From NCBI RefSeq assembly GCF_007991215.1, contig NZ_BJXX01000063.1:1-34164 (forward strand): 34,164 bases of DNA. Direction: 5' to 3'. The first letter of the stretch is position 1; each line of letters starts with the position of its first letter. The translations under genes were made by a program, and so were the position numbers. Positions 8,417 to 15,995 of this stretch are shown here, one piece after another. The notes under the pieces are model-generated. The model ran no database searches, was not told the origin of the DNA, and worked only from the letters and a program-made list of their open reading frames with translations. The DNA comes from Aneurinibacillus danicus (GTDB taxonomy: Bacteria; Bacillota; Bacilli; Aneurinibacillales; Aneurinibacillaceae).

Positions 8417-10038
8417 TCATTATCCTTCTCTCGTTGATTCGTATCATGTTCAATGTATTTTCCTGTTTGTCCCCCTTCTTCCAACACTGCTCTCTGTAAT
8501 TCTCTGCCCATCCGGTCTTCATCCCCGATAGAAAAAAAAGAGGGACGCTTAATCATTAGCGGCCACGGCATACGAAACGCGACATCCTTTATATCCTTTG
8601 TAGAAAAAGGAGAGATAGGGGATAAGTATGGAACACCAAAAGAACGAAGATTTGCCATGTGACCGAGTATGAGGATAATTCCAAGCATAATGCCATATAT
8701 TCCAAATAAGGAAGCAGCAATAATTAAAGGGAAGCGTAGCATTCGAAAAGTAATGGCGCTGTTGTACCGTGGGATGGTAAACGAAGCGATACCTGTAATG
8801 GAGACGACAATAACCATGGGGGCGGATACAATTCCAGCCTGTACTGCGGCTTGTCCGACAACCAAAGCGCCAAGGATACTGACGGCCTGACCTACTGTTT
8901 TAGGCAACCGCACTCCTGCTTCCCGCAGCGCTTCAAAGGAAACCTCCATGATTAACGTTTCAACAACGGCCGGGAACGGAATCGTTTCCCTTGCAGCAGC
9001 AACACTTAATAATAATGTTGTTGGCAACATCGCTTGATGATACGTTGTTACGGCCACATACATAGCGGGTGTTAACAAAGAAAGAGCCAAAGAAAAATAA
9101 CGGAGCCAACGAATCAGCGTCGCTATTTGAAAGCGCTCGTAATAGTCTTCGTTTGCCTGCATCATGGTCCAGAACGTGGTAGGAACAATTAACACAATAG
9201 GCGTACCATCGACCATGATGGCGATTCTTCCTTCTAATAATGCCGCAGCCACCGTATCGGGTCGTTCTGAATACTGAACCTGGGGAAAAGGAGAAAATGT
9301 GCTGTCTTCGATTAATTCTTCAATGTATCCGGTTTCTAAAATGGCATCAATTTCAATTTTTTGTAAGCGCTGTTGCACTTCTTTTAACGTTTCCGGGTCG
9401 ACAATTCCCTCAATATAAGCTAATGCGATGTTTGTATTGCTTTCTTTCCCCAACATCAAAGGTTTAATTTTAAGCCTTGGGGTTTTCAGTCTTCGCCGTA
9501 TCAAAGCTGTATTCGTACGCAGACTTTCAATAAATCCTTCTCTTGGACCTCTTATGACGGATTCAGATTCAGGTTCTCCGACTGAACGTAATTGCGGCCC
9601 ACGAATACCGAGCAACAAGGCTGAACCTACCCCTTCAATAAAAACACCCGTATCTCCGGATAATACCGGCTGTAGAAAATCGGCATAATTATCTACATGA
9701 GCGATTTGTGCAGAGGGAATCACGGCTCTTTTCAAAACTTCAATGTTTGTTCCTTCTCCTTTGAAAACCATAATCGACTTGAGTACATCATTTATCCCTT
9801 GTGTATGAATCAATCCATCCACAAAAATAGCGATGGCCGGCTTTCCGTCATGAAATGTAAATTCCCGAATGACAATATCCGAACTATCTTTAAACAACTG
9901 GTCTAAAATCTTTTTATTCTCCTCCAAAGAAGAAGAGATAGGGAGTGAAGTCAATTCGTATATATCTTTATCATTTAATTGTTGTACTTGTTCTTCCACT
10001 TCTCGCTTTTGTTTTCGAGTGCGTTTCATTCTAAACAA
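8413..10038 (-). CDS. Germinant receptor A subunit (GerAA/GerKA family)
   Basis: A 541-residue GerA-family protein. The soluble N-terminal region (about 1-290) includes the conserved GPREGFIESLRTNTALIRRR and the motif IMVDGTP near its end; four to five membrane helices follow (about 300-470), then a hydrophilic C-terminus. GerAA oligomers have been proposed to form a germinant-gated ion channel; that is family knowledge. The TTG at 10038 sits five bases after GGTGAGG; the in-frame ATG at 10029 is the alternative start. It is first in the A-C-D-B operon. The B. subtilis gerK operon is A-C-B, whereas gerA and gerB are A-B-C. Confidence 0.93.
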   Translation of the reverse strand: MFRMKRTRKQKREVEEQVQQLNDKDIYELTSLPISSSLEENKKILDQLFKDSSDIVIREFTFHDGKPAIAIFVDGLIHTQGINDVLKSIMVFKGEGTNIEVLKRAVIPSAQIAHVDNYADFLQPVLSGDTGVFIEGVGSALLLGIRGPQLRSVGEPESESVIRGPREGFIESLRTNTALIRRRLKTPRLKIKPLMLGKESNTNIALAYIEGIVDPETLKEVQQRLQKIEIDAILETGYIEELIEDSTFSPFPQVQYSERPDTVAAALLEGRIAIMVDGTPIVLIVPTTFWTMMQANEDYYERFQIATLIRWLRYFSLALSLLTPAMYVAVTTYHQAMLPTTLLLSVAAARETIPFPAVVETLIMEVSFEALREAGVRLPKTVGQAVSILGALVVGQAAVQAGIVSAPMVIVVSITGIASFTIPRYNSAITFRMLRFPLIIAASLFGIYGIMLGIILILGHMANLRSFGVPYLSPISPFSTKDIKDVAFRMPWPLMIKRPSFFSIGDEDRMGRELQRAVLEEGGQTGKYIEHDTNQREKDNE

Positions 10039-10099
10039 ATCCCCCTCACCATAAAGCTAAAGGTAGTATTTCTCATATTTTAAAAAGCTATGTACTTGT

Positions 10100-10130
10100 T
10101 TATATGGTTTTCTAGATACACACGCTATTC
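10100..10130 (-). promoter_or_regulatory. Possible sigma-G promoter for the germinant receptor operon
   Basis: On the minus strand GAATA (10130-10126) resembles the sigma-G -35 (GHATR) and CATATAA (10106-10100) resembles its -10. The 19-base spacer is one to two bases longer than usual. Receptor operons are normally sigma-G dependent, which makes the position plausible. Confidence 0.3.
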
Positions 10131-10343
10131 GCTTTAACGCACTGCTCGCTTGCTGGACGTTTTTTTCTTAAATTGTGCTTGTCTATCAAGATATTTACCG
10201 TTTCTAAAATAAATGCAAGAGAATAAAATAATAACGCAAGAGAGCAAATGCCCCCCTTCTCTTAATAAAGGAACCTTCCTGTCTGTTTAGAACATGTTGC
10301 TTTTTATATACGTAACCTTATTAGAAAAGGGGGTGCCTATAAA

Positions 10344-10487
10344 ATGAGCCCTAAAAAGAAAAAGCTGCGTAAATCTCCTGGCCGCCTATATCATGTCATT
10401 CGCCGATATGGTCTTGATGATATTGATAAAAACGAACTCAAAAAGTATTTTCCTGCTCATAAAAAGAAAAAAAGAAGTTCTAAATAA
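10344..10487 (+). CDS. 47-residue highly basic protein of unknown function
   Basis: Begins at an ATG preceded by AAGGGGGTG with eight bases spacing. The product (MSPKKKKLRKSPGRLYHVIR and on to KKKKRSSK) has Lys/Arg clusters at both ends around a short helix-like core that includes YGLDDIDKNELKKYFPAH. The composition suggests binding to nucleic acid or another polyanion; no family is recognised. It is divergent from the germinant receptor operon and could be co-expressed with it during sporulation, which is inference from position only. Confidence 0.6.
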   Translation: MSPKKKKLRKSPGRLYHVIRRYGLDDIDKNELKKYFPAHKKKKRSSK

Positions 10488-10573
10488 ATATATCTGGTAC
10501 AAGCTATCGATGAAGAGGAAATTTAATACGAAGTATCATCTCGGACAAGTATGATCGGAGCTCCCGGGGTTTT

Positions 10574-10601
10574 CCTCTCTTACCTGAGGGTTTTATTTTT
10601 T
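10574..10601 (+). terminator. Weak intrinsic terminator after the basic protein gene
   Basis: CCTC (10574-10577) and GAGG (10586-10589) can form a short stem, followed by GTTTTATTTTTT. The stem is only four base pairs, so the call rests mainly on the U tract. Confidence 0.35.
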
Positions 10602-10631
10602 AGCCTTTAAGAAATATCGCTGATTAACAAC

Positions 10632-10673
10632 AAAACCGAAAAACAGCCTCCCCAAATGGAAGCGGGGAGGCTG
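10632..10673 (-). terminator. Intrinsic terminator of the tepA-ylzJ operon
   Basis: A perfect ten-base stem, CAGCCTCCCC (10644-10653) with GGGGAGGCTG (10664-10673), is followed on the minus strand by TTTTTCGGTTTTG. It lies about 100 bases past the ylzJ stop and shows that the operon ends here and does not continue toward spoIIIE. Confidence 0.8.
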
Positions 10674-10773
10674 CTTCTTGCGCCATTCTCGGGTGAGTAA
10701 TCAGCTTCTATATGATGAATTCTGCGACAGCGCAAAAGAATACACCGGCCAAAATCATTGACGAGGTCATAAT

Positions 10774-11001
10774 TTAATTGGTAATATCCGGGCGGAAATA
10801 AATCTTCTGACCCGGCGCATACGACGGGTTCATGTAGTCGTACGGATTCGGACTAATCAACCGTACGATGCGAGCTTCATTGGTGCCGCACGGCTTCACC
10901 AGCATCGTCAATCCGTTCAATTGAATCTCCATATTCTCATAAGCAGCCGGGTCCTCGTTCTGGAAAATCAAATCCATGGGCAGCGTAGAATAAATAATCA
11001 T
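10774..11001 (-). CDS. ylzJ: YlzJ-like protein
   Basis: A 75-residue protein starting [14 protein letters not shown] and ending [13 protein letters not shown], which matches the length and N-terminal pattern of YlzJ, a small uncharacterised Bacillales protein. In B. subtilis ylzJ lies between tepA and spoIIIE. Here its ATG overlaps the tepA stop by four bases (ATGA), preserving the coupling to tepA, but a terminator and about 7 kb of other genes separate it from spoIIIE. No signal peptide or membrane segment is visible. Confidence 0.8.
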   Translation of the reverse strand: MIIYSTLPMDLIFQNEDPAAYENMEIQLNGLTMLVKPCGTNEARIVRLISPNPYDYMNPSYAPGQKIYFRPDITN

Positions 11002-11786
11002 TGCACCACCTGCTCCACCGGCTGAGCCGGACGCCGCGCTTCGATTCGATTTCTCAACTCCTGCATGGCTGCACCGAGTCCGCCAATCTCGTCAATCAGA
11101 CCGAACTCGACCGCTTTCGCGCCGACTATGTTCGTACCTACATCCCGGCTCAACTCGCCGACTTTCAGCATCAATTCACGGAACTTCTGCTCTTCAATCC
11201 TCGAATGGCGCACGACGAAGTTCACAACGCGATCCTGCATTTTCTCCAGGTATTCAAAGCTTTCCGCCACGCCAATGACAAGGCCGGTCAGACGCACAGG
11301 ATGGATGGTCATCGTGGCCGTCTCTGCGATAAACGAATAGTCGGTTGCCACGGCGATCGGTACCCCAATGCTGTGGCCGCCGCCTAGCACGAGCGATACG
11401 GTCGGTTTCGATATTGACGCGATCATTTCTGCAATCGCCAGGCCCGCTTCCACATCGCCGCCCACTGTATTTAAAATTACCAGTACACCTTCAACGTTCG
11501 GATTCTGCTCCGCTGCCACCAGCTGGGGAATCAGGTGTTCATACTTAGTCGTCTTATTTTGCGGCGGCAGTTGGACATGTCCTTCGATCTGCCCGATAAT
11601 CGGCAAGCAGTAGATGTTGCTGTCAGTCATAGCCGGTACGTTTGTCTGTCCGAACTGCTGAATCATTTCCGTCACTGCTTTGCGCGGCTCACCGGTCAGC
11701 GGAGGGTTCGGAGGCAGCTCCCTCGGTTTCTCCGGCATTGGTTGTGGTTGCGTCTGGGGATCCAGCCCATTCATTTGTTCTTGCAC
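10998..11786 (-). CDS. tepA: TepA, ClpP-like serine protease family protein
   Basis: A 262-residue member of the ClpP/crotonase-fold serine peptidase group. The ClpP-like core spans about residues 60-240, with GGGHSIGVP carrying the presumed catalytic Ser and MTIHPVR the His. TepA is named translocation-enhancing protein after a reported effect on preprotein export in B. subtilis; its true substrates are unclear. The start is a GTG at 11786, because GGAGG lies eight bases before it. The longer frame to 11918 would add 44 residues with no ribosome site. The proline-rich N-terminus is poorly conserved. Coupled to ylzJ. Confidence 0.88.
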   Translation of the reverse strand: MQEQMNGLDPQTQPQPMPEKPRELPPNPPLTGEPRKAVTEMIQQFGQTNVPAMTDSNIYCLPIIGQIEGHVQLPPQNKTTKYEHLIPQLVAAEQNPNVEGVLVILNTVGGDVEAGLAIAEMIASISKPTVSLVLGGGHSIGVPIAVATDYSFIAETATMTIHPVRLTGLVIGVAESFEYLEKMQDRVVNFVVRHSRIEEQKFRELMLKVGELSRDVGTNIVGAKAVEFGLIDEIGGLGAAMQELRNRIEARRPAQPVEQVVQ

Positions 11787-12006
11787 ATCGTTTCCCTCCA
11801 TTTTCTTAGTACTCATAGTATGAATTTCCGCAAGAAAAAGCATGCATCCACCTAAATAAGAAAAAATCCATGAAAACTCCTGAATTAATGTAGTGCTTTT
11901 TTCAGACTTCATGTCCATTCAGCTTTCCCTTGTAGAATAAGCGTGCTTGCCTGTACAATGGTAAAGTGAAGAAAAGCGGAAAGCTTAGCAAAAGACAGGA
12001 GGAGTT

Positions 12007-12615
12007 ATGGAAGAGTTTATTCGGTCGGTATTAACCTTTCTCAGCGACTTGGGGTATTTCGGAATTGCCATAGGGCTTATGCTGGAAGTCATTCCAAGCG
12101 AGATTGTTCTGTCTTATGGCGGTTATCTTGTATCGCAAGGGAAAATCAACTTTGCAGGTGCGATTATCGCCGGTACGATCGGCGGCACCATTGCCCAACT
12201 GTTTTTATATTGGATGGGCTATTATGGCGGACGTCCGTTCCTTGAGAAATACGGAAAATACCTGTTGATTCGTAAAAAAGAAATCGACAAAGCAGAAGAA
12301 TGGTTCAACCGGTATGGCGTAGGCGTCATTTTTACCGCCCGCTTCATTCCGGTTGTCCGGCACGCAATTTCCATTCCTGCCGGGATTGCCCGCATGTCTG
12401 TCGTTAAATTTATTATGTATACCACACTAGCGGTTATTCCCTGGTCCATTCTATTCGTGTATCTGGGAATGCAGCTGGGTGCACGCTGGGTGCAAATCGA
12501 CGAATTCGCCAAGCCTTTTATCCAGCCAATTATCTGGATTGCGGTCGCAGGTACGGTAATTTATCTGCTGATGAGTCTTCGCAAGCGCAAAAAATCTTCT
12601 CGCTTCTCCAGCTAA
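12007..12615 (+). CDS. DedA-family membrane protein
   Basis: A 202-residue integral membrane protein of the DedA/SNARE-associated family. These are implicated in half-transport of lipid carriers; UptA-type members flip undecaprenyl phosphate, and others act on phosphatidylethanolamine. Visible family features are the early acidic LEVIPSEIVLSYGGYL (about 27-42), the GTIGGTIAQLFLYWMGYYGG re-entrant region, and FTARFIPVVRHAISIPAG (about 114-131) with the conserved arginines. The ATG follows AGGAGGAG at good spacing. Fourteen bases and a second ribosome site separate it from the lipoprotein gene downstream, which is probably cotranscribed. Confidence 0.92.
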   Translation: MEEFIRSVLTFLSDLGYFGIAIGLMLEVIPSEIVLSYGGYLVSQGKINFAGAIIAGTIGGTIAQLFLYWMGYYGGRPFLEKYGKYLLIRKKEIDKAEEWFNRYGVGVIFTARFIPVVRHAISIPAGIARMSVVKFIMYTTLAVIPWSILFVYLGMQLGARWVQIDEFAKPFIQPIIWIAVAGTVIYLLMSLRKRKKSSRFSS

Positions 12616-12634
12616 CAGAAAAGGGGATATGTGT

Positions 12635-13225
12635 ATGAAGAGGGCTAAAAAACAAAGTTCACGAATATTGCTGACCGCAATCGTTATCGGCCTGACCGCC
12701 GCTCTCACGCTTGGGGGCTGCCGCAGCAAAGACAGCGTACCAACAGAGCAGGAGCTTACCGCCAAAATCGCGGAAAAACAAGAGCAAAAGCGGGAACAGA
12801 AGATAAATAGCGCCCGACAGGAGCTGGATCGTTATTTTGAATCAGTGGCGGCCTCGGTCAAAAAATTGGGAGAGAAACGGGCCGCTTTTTTTGAGGCATT
12901 CACCGGTTTAAGCGAGCAAAAGCTGACGAAAAGACAAGCACGCACCCAGGTGGCAACGGCCATTGCCGATTATGAAAAAACGCTGGGTGAGCTAAAGACG
13001 CTCCAGCTCCCCGCTTACAAAGAGGTGCAAAGTTTTCACCAGGAAATACACCGTACGATGGGCGCATACGTTCCGCTGATGAAAAAAGCTGAGCAGGGAC
13101 TCCGCCAAAAAGATGCCGAAACGCTGAAAGAAGTGGAAAAGCAAATGGCAATCCTTGACGATCAGGTGAAAAAAACACTTGAAAAAAGTTCCAAGCTGCA
13201 GGTGAAAGTTAATACAGGTCAATAA
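12635..13225 (+). CDS. Coiled-coil lipoprotein of unknown function
   Basis: A 196-residue protein with a signal peptide ending in the lipobox LTLGGC (lipidated Cys at about 29), so it should sit on the outer face of the membrane. The rest is almost entirely charged helix with heptad-like spacing, resembling YkyA-type putative wall-associated lipoproteins, but I cannot assign that family firmly. The ATG at 12635 has AAGGGG eight bases before it; the in-frame ATG at 12629 is too close. It follows dedA on the same strand and ends at a bidirectional terminator shared with the convergent gene. Confidence 0.75.
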   Translation: MKRAKKQSSRILLTAIVIGLTAALTLGGCRSKDSVPTEQELTAKIAEKQEQKREQKINSARQELDRYFESVAASVKKLGEKRAAFFEAFTGLSEQKLTKRQARTQVATAIADYEKTLGELKTLQLPAYKEVQSFHQEIHRTMGAYVPLMKKAEQGLRQKDAETLKEVEKQMAILDDQVKKTLEKSSKLQVKVNTGQ

Positions 13226-13263
13226 AAAACAGGGTCTCGTCCAAAGGCGCGGCCCTGTTTTTT
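13224..13263. terminator. Bidirectional terminator between convergent genes
   Basis: AAAAAACAGGG (13224-13234) pairs with CCCTGTTTTTT (13253-13263), giving a U tract on both strands. It overlaps the stop codon of the minus-strand gene. Confidence 0.85.
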
Positions 13264-13789
13264 ACTGGCGGTTTATTTCCGTAAGCTCCGGGTAGCCGGA
13301 TACTTGATACGATTTCACTTCGGGCATATACTGCAGCGGCAGACGAACGGCAAATTGCTTCTGTGCACCGGCAATGGCGACCCACGCATTCAACGTAATC
13401 ATTCCCTTATACTGACCCTCAGGCGCAATATCTTTAATCGTGATTTGCTTCACCCGCTCCCCGTGAGGCCAGAGTATTTTCTCCACCGAGAGATCAGGCC
13501 CCAAATATTTACGAATTTCAGGGTTGATCCCTTTCGCTGTCAACCACTTGGTGCTAAACTCTACAGCAAACGCTTTGGCTTCAGGCGTAGCCACTGCGCT
13601 GAGTTTCTGTGACGGAATTAACGTATTTTCCAGATAAGAAGTGTTCAATCGAACCAAGCTTAACGCCCCGTTATAAAGAAGAACGAGCGCCGCAATAACA
13701 CCGATGACCTGAATGGCGCGCAGCCACAAACGGTTCTGTTTTCGCTTTCGCCATCCTTTCAACGTGCTTATTTTCCGCTTGTCCCCCAT
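13262..13789 (-). CDS. Single-pass membrane protein with extracytoplasmic domain, unknown
   Basis: A 175-residue protein with a very basic cytoplasmic N-terminus (KRKISTLKGWRKRKQNR), one membrane helix (about 23-45) and an outer domain of about 125 residues. The segment AKAFAVEFSTKWLTAKGINP followed by RKYLGPDL resembles the NTF2-like fold of TcpC-type conjugation proteins, but there are no conjugation genes nearby, so this is a weak structural guess. The ATG at 13789 has GGGAG ten bases before it. The gene is monocistronic and shares its terminator with the convergent lipoprotein gene. Confidence 0.65.
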   Translation of the reverse strand: MGDKRKISTLKGWRKRKQNRLWLRAIQVIGVIAALVLLYNGALSLVRLNTSYLENTLIPSQKLSAVATPEAKAFAVEFSTKWLTAKGINPEIRKYLGPDLSVEKILWPHGERVKQITIKDIAPEGQYKGMITLNAWVAIAGAQKQFAVRLPLQYMPEVKSYQVSGYPELTEINRQ

Positions 13790-13997
13790 ACGTCATCCAC
13801 TCCCGGTTGAACGCTTTTGCGCCCTATCTTTTATTTTCTACAATTCACATCTTGGCAATATGTATATTCTATCATGAACATAAAAGCAAAACACCCTTTT
13901 CCACTGAACGCTATCCCCGGTATACGGCGGATTCAGGGGATTTCTGCGGCTTAGTGTTCGGTGCAAAATTTACATTTTGCCTTTTGCCAGGGTGAAA

Positions 13998-14027
13998 GAA
14001 TAAGCAGCCGCTTTTTGCCGTACAATA
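13998..14027 (+). promoter_or_regulatory. Probable sigma-G promoter of tlp
   Basis: GAATA (13998-14002) and TACAATA (14021-14027) are 18 bases apart and lie about 50 bases upstream of the tlp start. Tlp genes are transcribed in the forespore under sigma-G, and the match fits that consensus reasonably well. Confidence 0.5.
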
Positions 14028-14078
14028 CGTTTCGTAATGCAGTTGCATTCACCAATCCATCCAAGGAGGAATCATCGT

Positions 14079-14306
14079 ATGGCAAAACCGGATAACCGCA
14101 AAGATAATGTGAAAAAGCTGAAAGAAATGGTACAAAACACCATCGGAAACATCGAAGCGGCGGAAGAGACGATGAGCAACACGCATATCACGCAAGAGCA
14201 GCGCCAGCAAATTGAGACGAAAAACGAGCGCCGCAGAGCAAGCATCGAATCAATGCGCAACGAAATCAAAGACGAGGCGCAAGCTCAGGAAAACCGTTTC
14301 GAGTAG
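14079..14306 (+). CDS. tlp: Small acid-soluble spore protein Tlp
   Basis: A 75-residue, highly charged, Cys-free protein. DNRKDNVKKLKEMVQNTIGN (residues 5-24) followed by NIEAAEETM, and later QQIETKNERRRASIE, match B. subtilis Tlp closely. Tlp is a minor acid-soluble protein of the spore core, degraded during germination; the old thioredoxin-like name is not supported by any redox motif. The ATG at 14079 has AAGGAGG ten bases upstream, so the in-frame ATG at 14037 is not used. A forespore promoter lies upstream and a terminator follows. Confidence 0.95.
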   Translation: MAKPDNRKDNVKKLKEMVQNTIGNIEAAEETMSNTHITQEQRQQIETKNERRRASIESMRNEIKDEAQAQENRFE

Positions 14307-14323
14307 GCAAAGCGCTTACAATA

Positions 14324-14349
14324 AGAAAGCCGGGATCATCCGGCTTTCT
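14324..14349 (+). terminator. Hairpin terminator after tlp
   Basis: AGAAAGCCGG (14324-14333) and CCGGCTTTCT (14340-14349) form a perfect ten-base stem with a six-base loop. The following U tract is short, so the terminator may be weak. Confidence 0.6.
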
Positions 14350-14474
14350 CTGCCATATAATCATCATAAAAAACGCGAAATCTGCCTTTACATTCTCTTT
14401 CGGTTCGCATATTATATAAATCGTGTGTTCGAGATAAAAACAAGTGGAGAAAAGAAAAACAGGAAGTGAATAGA

Positions 14475-14672
14475 ATGAGAAAAATTCAAGAAGTCCTGTC
14501 AGCAGGCGAAGCAATTGAATTAACGGAGCTATTCGATGACCGTCTCCAGTGGGATGATTCATTCAATTTGATGGAGTTATTGAACAGCGGACTCGTTAAA
14601 TACAACGGCGTGGCATTAACTCGTGAGGAGAGCCTTGAAATCATCGCAGCTTTGAAAGCCCTCGCCGCCTAG
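14475..14672 (+). CDS. 65-residue acidic helical protein, unknown
   Basis: The ATG at 14475 lies eight bases after AGGAAG; the in-frame GTG at 14466 overlaps that site and is rejected. The product is acidic and looks helical, with MRKIQEVLSAGEAIELTELF at the start and ALTREESLEIIAALKALAA at the end. No family is recognised. Clear start and end signals, including a strong terminator immediately after the stop, support a real gene. Confidence 0.7.
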   Translation: MRKIQEVLSAGEAIELTELFDDRLQWDDSFNLMELLNSGLVKYNGVALTREESLEIIAALKALAA

Positions 14673-14677
14673 CATAC

Positions 14678-14720
14678 ACAACCGCCCCGGTTTCACTCTA
14701 ATCCGGGGCGGTTGTTTTGT
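14678..14720. terminator. Strong bidirectional terminator
   Basis: ACAACCGCCCCGG (14678-14690) pairs perfectly with CCGGGGCGGTTGT (14703-14715), followed by TTTTG. It serves the plus-strand 65-residue gene and lies just past the stop of the convergent YvlD-like gene. Confidence 0.85.
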
Positions 14721-14722
14721 TA

Positions 14723-15061
14723 TCAGTCTTCAAAAATTCCGTATACGATCCATTGGACAATCGCCAGCACAATCGAGGCGAAAAACGCGGCAAAGAAACC
14801 TTCCACATGAAAGCCCGGTACGATATTGCCGGTTAACATCAACAGCAGCGCATTAATAACAAGGGCAAACAATCCCAGCGTCAAAATTGTAATCGGAAGG
14901 GCCAAAAGCTGAAGAATCGGGCGGATAATCATGTTGATAAACCCGAGAACCAGCGCTGCGATAAAGGCCGCAGCCACGCTGTCAAACCAGATGGCATCAA
15001 ACAGCCATGCGACAATAAGAAGCGAAACGGCCGACAATACCCAATGCCAGAGCCACCGCAT
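14723..15061 (-). CDS. YvlD-like four-helix membrane protein (phage holin family 4)
   Basis: A 112-residue protein made almost wholly of four membrane helices with short loops. The loop GFINMIIRPILQLLALPITI (about 40-59) is characteristic of the YvlD family, which is grouped with superfamily IV holins because of its topology but is widespread on chromosomes, so a lytic role should not be assumed. The ATG at 15061 follows AAAGGGGAAG. It lies 53 bases downstream of recT on the same strand, so readthrough from yqaJ-recT is possible. Confidence 0.85.
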   Translation of the reverse strand: MRWLWHWVLSAVSLLIVAWLFDAIWFDSVAAAFIAALVLGFINMIIRPILQLLALPITILTLGLFALVINALLLMLTGNIVPGFHVEGFFAAFFASIVLAIVQWIVYGIFED

Positions 15062-15114
15062 GTAAACTTCCCCTTTCTTTTTCGTTCTCTTCTATATTTA
15101 TAGTATACACTCCA

Positions 15115-15975
15115 TTAGCCTTCGGTTTCGTCTTTTCTTCCGCGGCTTGTCCCTTCTTTCTCCTCTTTCTCTTCCCTTTCGGCCCGCATCCTCTCGGCCG
15201 GAATCTCTTCTGCGGAAATCATCTGAGCTTCCAACGGCCGATTATATACGCTAATCGGCTCTTCATTCACATCCGGTCGGACCGTCTCGTCCTGTGCGAC
15301 GCCGCGCATAATCTCTACACTAAGCGGCAGGTATTTGAACATATGCCGAATCACCGTCTTTTTCGCCATCTCTTCATAGTCGGTCACCCACGGACCGCTA
15401 TTGTACGAACGGGAGCGCATGCGCCGTCTGTCGATTTCTTCTTTTGACATGAATTCGAACTGATATCCCCCATCCATGAAATGTGCTACCGCATAAACGC
15501 CGATAAATTCGCCGCGCTCGCTCATCGCCGGCTTGTGGGTAAGCGACGGATGCAGTCCGTATTCGTATTCAAATTCGTCGTTGGAATACACTTCATGTGC
15601 GTATATGCTTTTAATGTTGCCGGAGCGGCGCGCCAGGTCAATCATGCCTTTATACCCGATGATGAATGTCGCTTCCCGTCCATACGGAATGATGTAGCAC
15701 TGACCGAGCAGGCCGGGTTCAAGGCCAAGCTGCGCCGCCTGCATTACCGCTCCAAGAAGAGACGGCACCGTGCACTCCAAAAGCAGCGGATTGGTGCGGA
15801 TGGTCGTTAAGGCAATACGCAGCAGTCTGTCCACATCCATATGTTTCGGCAATACGCGTGCGATTTCCGGTTCCATTTTCTTCAAATATGCACCAATGGT
15901 TTGCGCGGGCGTGGGCGGACTGGCTCCGGTTTCTTTTGCTTTTGCTTCCAGTTTCTTTTTTAAATCATCTGCCAT
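15115..15975 (-). CDS. recT: RecT-family single-strand annealing protein
   Basis: A 286-residue RecT/Red-beta-type recombinase that coats single-stranded DNA and promotes annealing. The family core is clear: IGAYLKKMEPEIARVLPKHM (about 27-46), LGLEPGLLGQCYIIPYG, FIIGYKGMIDLARRSG, and the YEEMAKKTVIRHMFKYLPLS motif near residues 205-224. The C-terminus is a long charged tail. The ATG follows GGAGGAGATAC. It is preceded by the YqaJ exonuclease gene with a 20-base gap, forming a two-component exonuclease/annealase unit like lambda Red or the yqaJ-yqaK pair of the B. subtilis skin element. Confidence 0.93.
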   Translation of the reverse strand: MADDLKKKLEAKAKETGASPPTPAQTIGAYLKKMEPEIARVLPKHMDVDRLLRIALTTIRTNPLLLECTVPSLLGAVMQAAQLGLEPGLLGQCYIIPYGREATFIIGYKGMIDLARRSGNIKSIYAHEVYSNDEFEYEYGLHPSLTHKPAMSERGEFIGVYAVAHFMDGGYQFEFMSKEEIDRRRMRSRSYNSGPWVTDYEEMAKKTVIRHMFKYLPLSVEIMRGVAQDETVRPDVNEEPISVYNRPLEAQMISAEEIPAERMRAEREEKEEKEGTSRGRKDETEG

Positions 15976-15995
15976 CGTATCTCCTCCTGCTTCGT

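Noticed and set aside
10701-10765. 20-residue hydrophobic ORF (MTSSMILAGVFFCAVAEFII) downstream of ylzJ
   Set aside because: No ribosome site and too short to separate from chance; kept only as a note.
14723-15061. YvlD-like gene as a phage holin linked to recT/yqaJ, implying a prophage
   Set aside because: The family is common on chromosomes, and no endolysin, structural or integrase genes are present.
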